64,000 nt of DNA from Mycobacterium sp. E1747 (GTDB lineage Bacteria > Actinomycetota > Actinomycetes > Mycobacteriales > Mycobacteriaceae), in the NCBI RefSeq assembly GCF_001667775.1, contig NZ_LZJI01000157.1, positions 21,616-85,615 of the forward strand. The letters run 5' to 3'. Shown here piece by piece: positions 30,915 to 39,028 of the stretch; within the stretch, counting starts at the first letter, position 1; the number at the start of each line of letters is the position of its first letter. The translations under genes were made by a program, and so were the position numbers. The notes under the pieces are model-generated. The model saw only the letters and a list, made by a program, of their open reading frames with translations, searched no databases and was not told where the DNA came from.

Positions 30915-32120
30915 TCAGCTCAGGTCCCAGACCTGCAGCTCGGTCCCCTCGGCCACCTCCACCACGTCCTCCGGGATGTCCAGCAGCGCGTTCGCCGACG
31001 CCAGCCATCGCAGATGGTGCGAGGCCGGCGGCCCATAACTGGTGACGGTGGCCGTGTCGCGGTCCAGCACGGCGCGGCGGAACTGCCGCTTGCCGCGCGG
31101 CGAGGTCAACGATTCGGTGAGCACGGCCGCCCGGTGCGGGCGCTCCGCGTCGGGCAGACCCATGGCCCTGCGCAGCGCGGGGCGGATAAACACCTCGAAG
31201 GACACCAGGGCGCTGACCGGGTTGCCGGGCAGGGTGACGATCGTCGCGCCGGCCACCCGGCCGATGCCCTGCGGCATGCCGGGCTGCATCGCCACCTTGA
31301 CGAACTCGACTCCCTGGTCGCCCTCGCGGCCGAAGGCGTCCTTGACCACCTCGTAGGCGCCGGCGCTGACCCCGCCGCTGGTGATGATCAGGTCGCAGTC
31401 GGCGGCGTAGCGATCGAGGATCGAACTGAACTGCGCCACATCGTCTTCCGCGGTCGCCACCGCGATCACGTCGGCACCGGCGTCGCGGACGGCCCCGGCC
31501 AGCATGATCGAATTCGACTCGTAGATCTGCCCCGGCCGCAGCCGATTGCCGGGCGCCACCAGCTCCGACCCGGTCGACAGCACCAGCACCCGCTGACGCG
31601 GCAGCACCGGCAGCTCGGCCATGCCCAACGCCGCGGCCAGGCCGAGCGCGGCCGGCGTCACCACCTGGCCGCGCCGCAACACCGTCGTGCCCGGGGCCAC
31701 GTCCTCGCCCGCGCGCCGGATGTGCTTGCCCGCCTCGCGGGGTGCGCGGATCGACACGACGTCCACGCCGCCGTCGGTGTCCTCGACCGGCACGACCGCC
31801 GTCGCCCCGGCGGGCAGCGGTGCGCCGGTCATGATGCGGTGCGCGGTGTTGGGTTGCAGCGTCAGCTTGTCGGTGCGTCCGGCGGGAATGTCCTCGGCGA
31901 CCTCGAGCGCCACCGGGTGCTCGGGCGTGGCGCCGGACGTGTCCTCGGCGCGCACCGCGTAGCCGTCCATCGCGGAGTTGTCGAAGACCGGCAGCGCCAG
32001 GCCCGCGATCACGTCCTCGGCCAGCACCAGACCCTGCGCCTCGGCCAGCGCGGCCGTGGCGGCCGGGCGGGGACGGATCAGTTCGGCTACGACGCGCTGA
32101 TGTTCTTGGACCGACCGCAC
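30915..32120 (-). CDS. moeA: Molybdopterin molybdenumtransferase MoeA
   Basis: The 401-residue protein has DNSAMDGYAVRAEDTSG near residue 46, MTGAPLPAGATAVVPVEDT near 93, VLSTGSELVAPGNRLRPGQI near 178, TSGGVSAGAYEVVKDAF, and LPGNPVSALVSFEVFIRPAL near 295, the MoeA series. It inserts molybdate into molybdopterin-AMP. It corresponds to moeA2 (Rv0438c). Here the gene is followed by an inserted segment on its 5' side rather than by the Rv0439c-like gene. Confidence 0.94.
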   Translation of the reverse strand: MRSVQEHQRVVAELIRPRPAATAALAEAQGLVLAEDVIAGLALPVFDNSAMDGYAVRAEDTSGATPEHPVALEVAEDIPAGRTDKLTLQPNTAHRIMTGAPLPAGATAVVPVEDTDGGVDVVSIRAPREAGKHIRRAGEDVAPGTTVLRRGQVVTPAALGLAAALGMAELPVLPRQRVLVLSTGSELVAPGNRLRPGQIYESNSIMLAGAVRDAGADVIAVATAEDDVAQFSSILDRYAADCDLIITSGGVSAGAYEVVKDAFGREGDQGVEFVKVAMQPGMPQGIGRVAGATIVTLPGNPVSALVSFEVFIRPALRRAMGLPDAERPHRAAVLTESLTSPRGKRQFRRAVLDRDTATVTSYGPPASHHLRWLASANALLDIPEDVVEVAEGTELQVWDLS

Positions 32121-32441
32121 CGGGCCATTATCGGCCGGTCGGATTCCGCGGCTGACCCCGGTGAGCCCTTCGGGCCGACTACCGCTGGGGCCGGTGACCG
32201 GCCGGGGTTTTGCGTCCTCGCCCGCGGAGCCGGGCGGACGCGGCCGGCACGGGCTTGAGACCCGGGCGCCTCGGTCGCTTGACCCGCTCAGCGGTCCTGA
32301 TCGGCGCGCTGAACGCCGTCTCGACCTTCATCCGCAACCACGCCGCGGCGCGCTTCGACCTCACCTGCACCGCCAAACCCTACGTCGGGCGCGCGCCGCG
32401 TATCGGCGCACAGCGCCGAAAGTTCGCTTACCGTTAACCGG
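32121..32441 (+). other. 321-bp gap without a recognised gene, left edge of the inserted segment
   Basis: The stretch upstream of moeA contains one plus-strand frame ending at TAA 32437 that reads SAVLIGALNAVSTFIRNHAA and a basic tail (RAPRIGAQRRKFAYR). It does not match anything I know, has no good start context and is not clearly coding. It is probably the moeA promoter region plus a gene scrap left at the insertion boundary. Confidence 0.35.
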
Positions 32442-32936
32442 CTACTGCACCCAATAGTTGTCGTGGCGGATGAACCACTCCCGGCGTTCGTCGTCGGTCA
32501 TATCGGCGAGCGCCGCGAAGCCCTCGAAGTAGGCCTCCCGCGGCGCGCCCGGTGCGAAGAGCATCAGGATCGACGCCGGCTCGTCGGCCCCGTTGCGGAA
32601 GCCGTGCACGCCGCCCGGCGGCACATAGAGGAAGTCGCCCTGCCTGCCGTCGGTCCACTGGGTGCCGTCGTAGAGCTTCATCGTCCCGGACAGCACGAAG
32701 AACGCCTCGGACATGGCCCGGTGAAAGTGCGGTCCTGGGCCGCCGCCGGAGGCGGGGATGTCGACCCGGTAGAGCCCGTAGTCGCCGTCGGTGGCCTGCT
32801 GGTTGGCCAGGTAGTGGTACTTGACGCCCCCGGTCTGGTAGTCGGGCGGGGAGTCGGCCCGCTTGAGCCAGGCGCTGACCCGGGGCTCGTCTTCGGTGTA
32901 TCGGGGCGGGGGATAGGGCGGCACGACGAGCGACAT
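32442..32936 (-). CDS. Cupin-domain protein
   Basis: The 164-residue protein has a single cupin barrel: GPGPHFHRAMSEAFFVLSGT (first cupin motif with His-X-His and Glu) and DFLYVPPGGVHGFRNG (second motif with His), so a metal site is likely. N-terminal residues include YHYLANQQATDGDYGLYRVD. The protein is cytoplasmic. Possible roles are dioxygenase, isomerase or sensor; no substrate is evident. ATG 32936 lies 31 bases from the divergent M24-like gene, so they share a promoter region. Confidence 0.8.
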   Translation of the reverse strand: MSLVVPPYPPPRYTEDEPRVSAWLKRADSPPDYQTGGVKYHYLANQQATDGDYGLYRVDIPASGGGPGPHFHRAMSEAFFVLSGTMKLYDGTQWTDGRQGDFLYVPPGGVHGFRNGADEPASILMLFAPGAPREAYFEGFAALADMTDDERREWFIRHDNYWVQ

Positions 32937-32967
32937 GCATTCCAGCCTGCCAGTTAGCATCGCGAGA

Positions 32968-33660
32968 GTGGAGGCTCCGGAGGACGTGCGCGCGCAGCGG
33001 CTGCTCGACGCCCAGGCGAAGGCGGCGCAGTTGTTCGACGAGGTCGAGCGGCGCGACATCATCCGCCCCGGCGTCTCGGAAAAGCAGTTGTCCGACGAAA
33101 TCGACCAGCTCGCCGCGGAAATGTTCGGGGTGTCCCGGCACTGGCATCGGCGCATCGTGCGGGCCGGCGAGAACACGCTGCAACCCTTCAGCGAGCGCCC
33201 GCCGGACCGGCTGGTCGCCGACGGCGACATCGTCTTCCTCGATTTCGGGCCCATCTTCGCGGAGTGGGAGGCCGACTTCGGCCGCACCTTCGTGCTCGGC
33301 GACGATCCGGCCAAGGCGGCCCTGCGCGACGCGCTGCCCCGGGTGTGGCGGGCCGGCCGCGAATACTTCGACGCCCGCCCGGATGTCACCGGCGCCGAGA
33401 TGTACGACTTCGTCGTCGGCCTGGCCCACGCCGAGGGTTTCGAGTTCGCCAGTTCTATCGCCGGTCACCTGGTGGGGGAGTTCCCCCACAAGAAGATCGC
33501 CGGTCCCGGCGTCCAGTGGTACATCACGCCCGGATCGAACAAGCCGATGCGGCGCACGGACCCGGTCGGCCGCGCCTGCCACTGGATCCTGGAGATCCAC
33601 CTGGCCGACCGGGCCCGCGGCTTCGGGGGCTTCTACGAGCAGTTGCTCGACCTGCCCTGA
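32968..33660 (+). CDS. M24 (creatinase/Xaa-Pro aminopeptidase-like) protein
   Basis: The 230-residue protein is a short pita-bread fold: GDIVFLDFGPIFAEWEADFG (the two metal aspartates), GHLVGEFPHKK (metal histidine region), HWILEIHLADR (Glu) and GGFYEQLLDLP (final Glu). It lacks the N-terminal domain of full-length aminopeptidase P. Related short proteins are annotated as peptidases without proven substrates. GTG 32968 is chosen because ATG 32935 would overlap the divergent cupin start. The 3' end overlaps the convergent LysR gene by 28 bases. Confidence 0.78.
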   Translation: MEAPEDVRAQRLLDAQAKAAQLFDEVERRDIIRPGVSEKQLSDEIDQLAAEMFGVSRHWHRRIVRAGENTLQPFSERPPDRLVADGDIVFLDFGPIFAEWEADFGRTFVLGDDPAKAALRDALPRVWRAGREYFDARPDVTGAEMYDFVVGLAHAEGFEFASSIAGHLVGEFPHKKIAGPGVQWYITPGSNKPMRRTDPVGRACHWILEIHLADRARGFGGFYEQLLDLP

Positions 33661-34601
33661 GCGGACTCCTCGGAAAGTCGTTTGGCGCCGCCGGACCTGC
33701 GGGCCACCTGGCCGTTGATGTGGTCTTCGACGCAGCCGATGAAGGCCTGTGATGCCGCGGATCGGAGGTTGCTGCTCGGCGCGACGAGGTTTACCTGGCG
33801 GTACAGGGCCGCGCCGGCGACGGGGCGCAGCGCCAACTTCGGGTCGTCGCCCGCGCGTGAGACGGCGACGGACTCGGGTAGCAGCGCCACACCGAGATCC
33901 TTGCTCACGAAATGGACCACCTCATCCACGCGCGTGACTTCGAAGGCGACCCGTCGGTTCACGCCGGCGAACCCGCGGTCGGTTTCGTGACGCAGACCGT
34001 ATCCGGGTGGAAAGTCGATGAAGGGCAAGGCCGCCAACTGATCGAGAAGGACCGAATCCCTTTCGGCCAACTCGTGCGAAGAAGGCAGCACCGCCACCAG
34101 GGGCTCGGTGAACAGTGGGGTGAAGGTGAGCCGCCCGGTCGCGGGCGGCACATTGGATCCGACGACCGCGACATCAAGCTTGCGGTCGCGCACCGCCTCG
34201 ATCAGCAGGTTGCTGCCACCGCTGCGCAGCGTCACGCCGACCTCGGGATAACACGCGTGGAAGGTGGCCATCAGCGCCGCGACGTCGAGGCTCTCCGAGG
34301 GCACCTCCATCATTCCGACCGTCAGACGACCGGCGATGGTGCCGCTGAGCGCCTGCGCGTCGAACTTGATCTGGTCGACGCCGGCCAAAACCCGATGCAT
34401 CAGGGGCAGCAGCGCCTCGCCCGGCGGGGTCAGCGCGACCGAGCGGGTGGTGCGCTCGAACAGCGCGACGCCGAGCTCGTCTTCGAGCCTGCGGATCTGC
34501 TGGCTGAGCGCCGATTGGACGACGTACTCGGTCTCGGCGGCCTTGGTGAAACTTCCCGCTTCGGCCAGCGCCACCGCATAGCGCAGTTGCCGCAAATTCA
34601 T
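33633..34601 (-). CDS. LysR-type transcriptional regulator
   Basis: The 322-residue protein has the LysR N-terminal helix-turn-helix (MNLRQLRYAVALAEAGSFTK, then AALSQQIRRLEDELGV preceded by V-Q-S) and a two-lobed effector domain (LTVGMMEVPSESLDVAALMA, GLRHETDRGFAG). It diverges from the PHP-superfamily gene, and a perfect inverted repeat lies 18 bases upstream of its start, the usual geometry for autoregulation plus activation of the neighbour. The effector is unknown; a sulfur metabolite is plausible given the transporter downstream. Confidence 0.92.
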   Translation of the reverse strand: MNLRQLRYAVALAEAGSFTKAAETEYVVQSALSQQIRRLEDELGVALFERTTRSVALTPPGEALLPLMHRVLAGVDQIKFDAQALSGTIAGRLTVGMMEVPSESLDVAALMATFHACYPEVGVTLRSGGSNLLIEAVRDRKLDVAVVGSNVPPATGRLTFTPLFTEPLVAVLPSSHELAERDSVLLDQLAALPFIDFPPGYGLRHETDRGFAGVNRRVAFEVTRVDEVVHFVSKDLGVALLPESVAVSRAGDDPKLALRPVAGAALYRQVNLVAPSSNLRSAASQAFIGCVEDHINGQVARRSGGAKRLSEESAQGRSSNCS

Positions 34602-34618
34602 GACTCTTCACTTTCGGT

Positions 34619-34640
34619 GATAGATCTCATTATATCTATC
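34619..34640. promoter_or_regulatory. Inverted repeat, candidate LysR operator
   Basis: GATAGAT and ATCTATC form perfect 7-base arms around an 8-base spacer in the 69-base gap between the LysR start (34601) and the PHP gene start (34671). The sequence is much more AT-rich than its surroundings. The place fits a LysR binding site serving both directions. Confidence 0.6.
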
Positions 34641-34670
34641 CGTTGGACTGGTAAGTCGAGGTCGGCGACA

Positions 34671-37022
34671 ATGTTCGACGTGTCCGTCTTGCCCGCGCCG
34701 TCCGCCCGCGTGCGCGCGCGAGCCCAGCGCCGCCTGGACACCAATGACTGCTCCGACCTGATTACCCGGGAGGGCATCACCGCCGAGCTGAACGCGCTGC
34801 CCTTCCTGGGCTCGCTGGCGTGCGCGACGACGACCGTGGTCGCAGGGTCGACGGAGGAGGTTGTTTTCACCTACACCGTGGGCCGATCCGGGATCGCCGA
34901 CAGCGGCTGGCTGAAGCTGTGTTTTCGCTTCTACTCCGATTGGGACCTGCAGACGACCGATCCGCACAGCCGCGATTTCGCCTCGGCGCGGCTGCGCAGT
35001 CGCTCCCTCGTCGGAGGGGCTTCGGAGCAATCGGCCGCCACGGCGCAACGGCTGACCACTCGCTACGACGTCAAGGGCGGGGAACGCCCGTTTCAGAAGG
35101 CCTTGCTGATCCACGTCAAGGATGGCTACCTGCGGCCCGGCGACGTCATCGAGATCCGGCTGGGCGACCGCAGTTTCGGCGGGCCGGGCACCCGCGTGCA
35201 GACGTTCGTCGAGGACGAATTCGAATTCCACCTGTTCGTCGATGCGTTGGGGACGTCCCGGATGGCGCACGCCGGGGTGTCCCGGCTCGCCGTGGTTCCC
35301 GGGCCGCCGGAGCGGCTGGTGGCGCACGGTCCGCGCCTGGTGCGTGCCGATGCCCGCACCGCCGAGCTGCGGATGCACCTGCAGGATCGCTGGGGCAACG
35401 CCTGCCGCGATGTCGCGGCGGCTGTGCGGGCCCGCGCAGGCGGGGCCGACATCGCATCGGCGGACTTCCCGGCCGGCGGTTGGGCGGCGCTCGCGTTGGC
35501 CGTCCCGGCTCGGCATCGGCAGGTCGACGTCATCGCCGAGGCGGGTTCCGTCGAGATCGGCCGGGCCACCTGCTTCCTCGACGTGGTGGACGACTTCCCC
35601 TCGCCCCGGGCGCTGTTCGCCGATCTGCATGTGCATTCCAACGACACGGTCGGAACGCAGGACACCGGCTCGAACTTGGCGTACGGGCGTGATGTCGGGG
35701 CGCTCGACGTGATCGGCTACACCGCCAACGACTTTCAGATCACCGACGACGTGTGGGCCGACGTCGTCGTTGCGTGCGCCGAGGCCAACGACGACGGTCG
35801 GCTGGTTTGCTTTCCCGGCGTGGAGTGGTGCGGCACGGCGGGTGTCGGCGGTGATCACAACGTCGTATTCCTCGGCCAGGACACCACTCTCGCGCGTTCC
35901 CTCGAATGGCACCAGGGAATGGCGGCGGCGGCGCCGGTGCCCCAGACATGGCCGATCACGGAGCTCTACGCCGCGTACGAGAAGGATCCCGACTCCTATC
36001 TGCTCATCCCGCACGTCGGGGGGCGCCGGGCCATCCTGGACTGGCACCATCCCCAACTGGAGCGGCTGATCGAGGTGCACTCGACGTGGGGGACCAGCCC
36101 GTGGTTCTTCGAGGATGCGCTAGCTCGCGGGCTGCGCCTGGGCGCCAGTGCCGCCAGCGACGAGCACCGCGGGCGGCCGGGCGGCGGCGCGCCGGGGGCC
36201 AACATCTTCGGCGGACACGGCGGGCTCACGGGCGTCCTGGCGACCGAACTCACCCGTGCCGACGTCGGCCAGGCGTTGCGGCGGCGGCGCACGTGGGCGA
36301 CGACGGGTGCTCGCGCCGTGGCACTGCTGCGATGTGGCGATCACTGGATGGGCGACGAAATCGACACCACCGCTTCCGAATTGGCCGCAGAATACGCCCT
36401 CTACGGCACGGCGGGCTGGGAAGAACTGGAGATTTGGGACGGCACGGGCCTGCTCTGGCGCCGCGACCTTCTCGCCGAGACCGGCCTTTCGGATACTTTG
36501 GTCCGCATTCGGTGGAGCGGCGCGCGGCACAAGGACCGCTACCGGTGGGCGACGTGGGAGGGCCGCCTGGCGGTCACCGGCAGCGCCGTCGACTCGGTGG
36601 CACCGTGGGCCGCCGCCCACCCCGAGCAGACCTTCGACCGCCGTGGTGACGACATCGCTTGGCGCACCACGACCTACGGCGACGATATCGGCGTCGTGGT
36701 CGGCCTGGCTGATCTGGCCGGCGCGCGCCTGCACGTCGACGTCAGCGTCCTCGAGGAGGGCCTGGATGCCGAGTTGTCCGTCACCGGCGCCGAGTTGTTG
36801 GCCGGCGAACATCGCGAGATCCGGGTTGGCGGGCTGAATCTGACCTTGCGCATCGAGCGCATCGCCGACCCCGCATCCCTTCCCGTCACCGTCGACGGGC
36901 GGCTGAGGATCGACGTGCCACCCGCCGACAGCGCCGTCTACCTACGGGCACGCCAATCCGACGGGCACCAGGTGTGGACCAGTCCGTTGTTCATAACGCG
37001 GGAACTCGCACAATCGTGTTGA
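34671..37022 (+). CDS. Large PHP-superfamily metal-dependent hydrolase
   Basis: The 783-residue protein has an N-terminal beta-rich region (about 1-315), a PHP domain (about 315-560) and a beta-rich C-terminus. PHP metal motifs seen are ADLHVHSNDTVG (HXH), FPGVEWCGT and GDHNVVF, LIPHVGGRRAI, LIEVHSTWGTS and AASDEHRG. PHP domains hydrolyse phosphoester bonds using three metals. It resembles the DUF3604-type proteins that sit next to ABC importers, though I cannot confirm that family. No signal peptide is visible, so it should act in the cytoplasm. It diverges from a LysR gene and precedes the leader peptide and importer genes. Confidence 0.78.
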   Translation: MFDVSVLPAPSARVRARAQRRLDTNDCSDLITREGITAELNALPFLGSLACATTTVVAGSTEEVVFTYTVGRSGIADSGWLKLCFRFYSDWDLQTTDPHSRDFASARLRSRSLVGGASEQSAATAQRLTTRYDVKGGERPFQKALLIHVKDGYLRPGDVIEIRLGDRSFGGPGTRVQTFVEDEFEFHLFVDALGTSRMAHAGVSRLAVVPGPPERLVAHGPRLVRADARTAELRMHLQDRWGNACRDVAAAVRARAGGADIASADFPAGGWAALALAVPARHRQVDVIAEAGSVEIGRATCFLDVVDDFPSPRALFADLHVHSNDTVGTQDTGSNLAYGRDVGALDVIGYTANDFQITDDVWADVVVACAEANDDGRLVCFPGVEWCGTAGVGGDHNVVFLGQDTTLARSLEWHQGMAAAAPVPQTWPITELYAAYEKDPDSYLLIPHVGGRRAILDWHHPQLERLIEVHSTWGTSPWFFEDALARGLRLGASAASDEHRGRPGGGAPGANIFGGHGGLTGVLATELTRADVGQALRRRRTWATTGARAVALLRCGDHWMGDEIDTTASELAAEYALYGTAGWEELEIWDGTGLLWRRDLLAETGLSDTLVRIRWSGARHKDRYRWATWEGRLAVTGSAVDSVAPWAAAHPEQTFDRRGDDIAWRTTTYGDDIGVVVGLADLAGARLHVDVSVLEEGLDAELSVTGAELLAGEHREIRVGGLNLTLRIERIADPASLPVTVDGRLRIDVPPADSAVYLRARQSDGHQVWTSPLFITRELAQSC

Positions 37023-37027
37023 GCCAT

Positions 37028-37096
37028 ATGGCTTTACGCCTCACCAAGCGTCTGCATGTCGACCTGCAGCGCGTCATCGCCGCCGCCTGTAGCTGA
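37028..37096 (+). CDS. 22-residue leader peptide of the sulfonate-type ABC operon
   Basis: A short frame starts at ATG 37028, five bases after the PHP stop, and encodes MALRLTKRLHVDLQRVIAAA plus CS before TGA 37094-37096. The LTKRLHVDL-R core ending in a cysteine matches, from memory, the small actinobacterial peptides found ahead of sulfur-acquisition genes, which are thought to sense cysteine through translation of the Cys codon. It lies 109 bases before the importer start. This is too short for normal gene callers. Confidence 0.72.
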   Translation: MALRLTKRLHVDLQRVIAAACS

Positions 37097-37106
37097 CCGG
37101 CGCCCC

Positions 37107-37173
37107 GCCGCGAGATCGGACGCGGCAACCGCGGTCAACATTTGAGCCGGCGCGCGGCCTCGCGACCGCCGGC
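37107..37173 (+). promoter_or_regulatory. Two hairpins between leader peptide and importer, candidate attenuator
   Basis: Hairpin one pairs GCCGCG (37107-37112) with CGCGGC (37121-37126). Hairpin two pairs GCCGGCG (37146-37152) with CGCCGGC (37167-37173) across a 14-base loop. Neither has a U-run, so any control would use Rho or access to the ribosome site GGAG at 37197-37200. The link to leader translation is inference. Confidence 0.45.
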
Positions 37174-37205
37174 GGCAGAAACGAACTTACCGGTAAGGAG
37201 AATTG

Positions 37206-38234
37206 ATGCCACCTCGTATGCTGGCACGACACGCGATGACGCTGACGGTCGTGCTTGTGGCCACCCTGTTGAGTGCGTGCGGAAACTCCACATTTACGGC
37301 GGGCTCTGATCCGAAAGTAACGCTGCGCCTTGGCTATATCACCCGCATCACGCACGCCTCGGCGCTGGTCGCGCTCAATCGGGGGCTGTTCACCAAGAAC
37401 CTCGGCTCGGGGGTTACCCTGGCGGCCCAGCCTTTTCAACAGGGCATCGCCGAAGCCACCGCCCTGTTATCGGGCCAGCTGGATGCCGCCTATATCGGGA
37501 CCAACCCCACCTTCAACGCATGGCAGAAGTCCGGTGGCACGGCGATCAAGATCATCTCGGGTTCGGCCCAAGGCGGCACCTCCCTTGTCGTCAAGCCCGG
37601 AATCACGAGCGCTCAGGATCTCCGGGGCAAGACCGTGGCCGACCCGGGGCTGGGAGGAAACCACGACGTCAGCTTGCGAAGCTGGCTGAATGACAACGGC
37701 TTACAGACTAATACCCAAGGCAGCGGTGACGTGTCCGTCAAGCCGACCAAGCCGGAGTCGGCGATCGTGCAGGAGTTCATCACCAACCAGATCGCCGGTG
37801 CCGTCGAGTCTGCCCCCTACGACGTCGAACTGGTCAAAGCGGGAGGCGTCACGCTGTGGCCGGATCCCGGAACGATCACGGTCTTGGTGGTGCGCCAGGA
37901 CTTCTTGAAGGCTCATCCCGATGCGGTGTCCGCGCTGCTGCGGGGGCAGGTGGAAGCCAATGAGCTTCTCCACGCCGACCCGGATGCCGCAGCGCGGGCG
38001 GCCAACGACACGATCGCGAAGGATTTGGGCAAAGGTCTGGATTCCCAGGTGCTGGCGGCCTCTGTCCAGGAAACCACCTTCACCAACGATCCCAACCCCG
38101 CCTCGCTGAACGACCAAGTGCGCAAAGCCGTGTCGGTGGGGCTGCTCGATCCGCTCGACCTGAACGGGCTCGTGGATCTGCGGCTGCTCAACGACGTCCT
38201 GAAGACCTCGGGGAAGCCCCAGGTCAACACATGA
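37206..38234 (+). CDS. SsuA/TauA-type substrate-binding lipoprotein
   Basis: The 342-residue protein begins with a lipoprotein signal (VVLVATLLSACGN, lipid-modified Cys near residue 22), then LRLGYITRITHASALVALNR, LSGQLDAAYIGTNPTFNAW, GITSAQDLRGKTVADPGLGG, and a C-terminal lobe with SAIVQEFITNQIAGAVESAP. This is the NMT1/SsuA class that binds sulfonates, taurine, nitrate or pyrimidine precursors. GGAG sits five bases before ATG 37206, which decides the start. Its stop overlaps the ATPase gene start as ATGA. The leader peptide upstream favours an organosulfur ligand. Confidence 0.85.
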   Translation: MPPRMLARHAMTLTVVLVATLLSACGNSTFTAGSDPKVTLRLGYITRITHASALVALNRGLFTKNLGSGVTLAAQPFQQGIAEATALLSGQLDAAYIGTNPTFNAWQKSGGTAIKIISGSAQGGTSLVVKPGITSAQDLRGKTVADPGLGGNHDVSLRSWLNDNGLQTNTQGSGDVSVKPTKPESAIVQEFITNQIAGAVESAPYDVELVKAGGVTLWPDPGTITVLVVRQDFLKAHPDAVSALLRGQVEANELLHADPDAAARAANDTIAKDLGKGLDSQVLAASVQETTFTNDPNPASLNDQVRKAVSVGLLDPLDLNGLVDLRLLNDVLKTSGKPQVNT

Positions 38235-39028
38235 CCGGCGTAACGAGCCACATCGTGACAACTCCTGAATCCAACGGCGCAGCTGAACCGGCAATTGGGC
38301 TTTCGTCTGTGACCAAGAGCTACGGCCAGGGCGCGTCGGCGGTCGCCGCCCTTGCGGAGTTGTCGATCACCGTCAGCCGGGCCGAGTTCGTCTGCATCGT
38401 CGGACCGTCGGGGTGCGGCAAGAGCACCCTGCTCTCGCTGGTGGCCGGGCTGGATGCGCCCACCTCCGGCGCGGTGGATACGGGAAACCGCCGGGTGGCC
38501 ATGATGTTCCAGGAGCCCGCCCTGTTTCCGTGGCTGACCGCGGCCGGAAACGTCGACGTGGCGTTGCGGGCCCGCAAGGTACCCAAGAGTATTCGGCGCG
38601 CCCGGGTGGCCGAACTGCTCGCTATGGTGGGGCTGACCGGCTTCTCCACCGCGCGGCCCCACCAGTTGTCGGGTGGGATGCGCCAGCGCGTCGCGCTGGC
38701 ACGAGCGCTGGCCCAAGACGCCGACGTGCTGCTGATGGACGAACCGTTCGGCGCCCTCGACGCGATCACCCGCGACCTACTGCACACCGAACTCGCGCGC
38801 ATCGTCGACGAAAGCGGGCTGACGGTGCTGTTCGTCACCCACAACGTGGTGGAGGCGGTGCGGCTGGCCGACCGGGTGATCCTGCTCAGCGAACGCCCCG
38901 GGCGGATCGTCGCCGAGCACACCATCGACGTGCCACGGCCGCGGCGCACCGACCCGGCGCAGATCTCGGGATTGGCCACGGCGATCACCGCCGATCTTCA
39001 AGGGCCGGGCGGCCGTGATGTCGCTTAG
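38231..39028 (+). CDS. SsuB-type ABC transporter ATPase
   Basis: The 265-residue ATPase has Walker A GPSGCGKSTLLSLVAGLD, a Q-loop MMFQEPALFPWLT, the ABC signature LSGGMRQRVALARALAQDAD, Walker B LLMDEPFGALDAITRD and the switch His in FVTHNVVEAV. It belongs to the nitrate/sulfonate/taurine subgroup. It is coupled to both neighbours: ATGA overlap with the binding-protein stop and an 11-base overlap with the permease start. Confidence 0.9.
   Translation: MTGVTSHIVTTPESNGAAEPAIGLSSVTKSYGQGASAVAALAELSITVSRAEFVCIVGPSGCGKSTLLSLVAGLDAPTSGAVDTGNRRVAMMFQEPALFPWLTAAGNVDVALRARKVPKSIRRARVAELLAMVGLTGFSTARPHQLSGGMRQRVALARALAQDADVLLMDEPFGALDAITRDLLHTELARIVDESGLTVLFVTHNVVEAVRLADRVILLSERPGRIVAEHTIDVPRPRRTDPAQISGLATAITADLQGPGGRDVA

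Noticed and set aside
32179..32437. Small gene in the gap upstream of moeA
   Set aside because: There is no ribosome site, no recognisable family and overlapping open frames on both strands; kept only as a described gap.
33912..34670. N-terminal extension of the PHP protein to a start at 33912
   Set aside because: The extension is antisense to the LysR gene and its operator. ATG 34671 directly after the intergenic gap is the sensible start.
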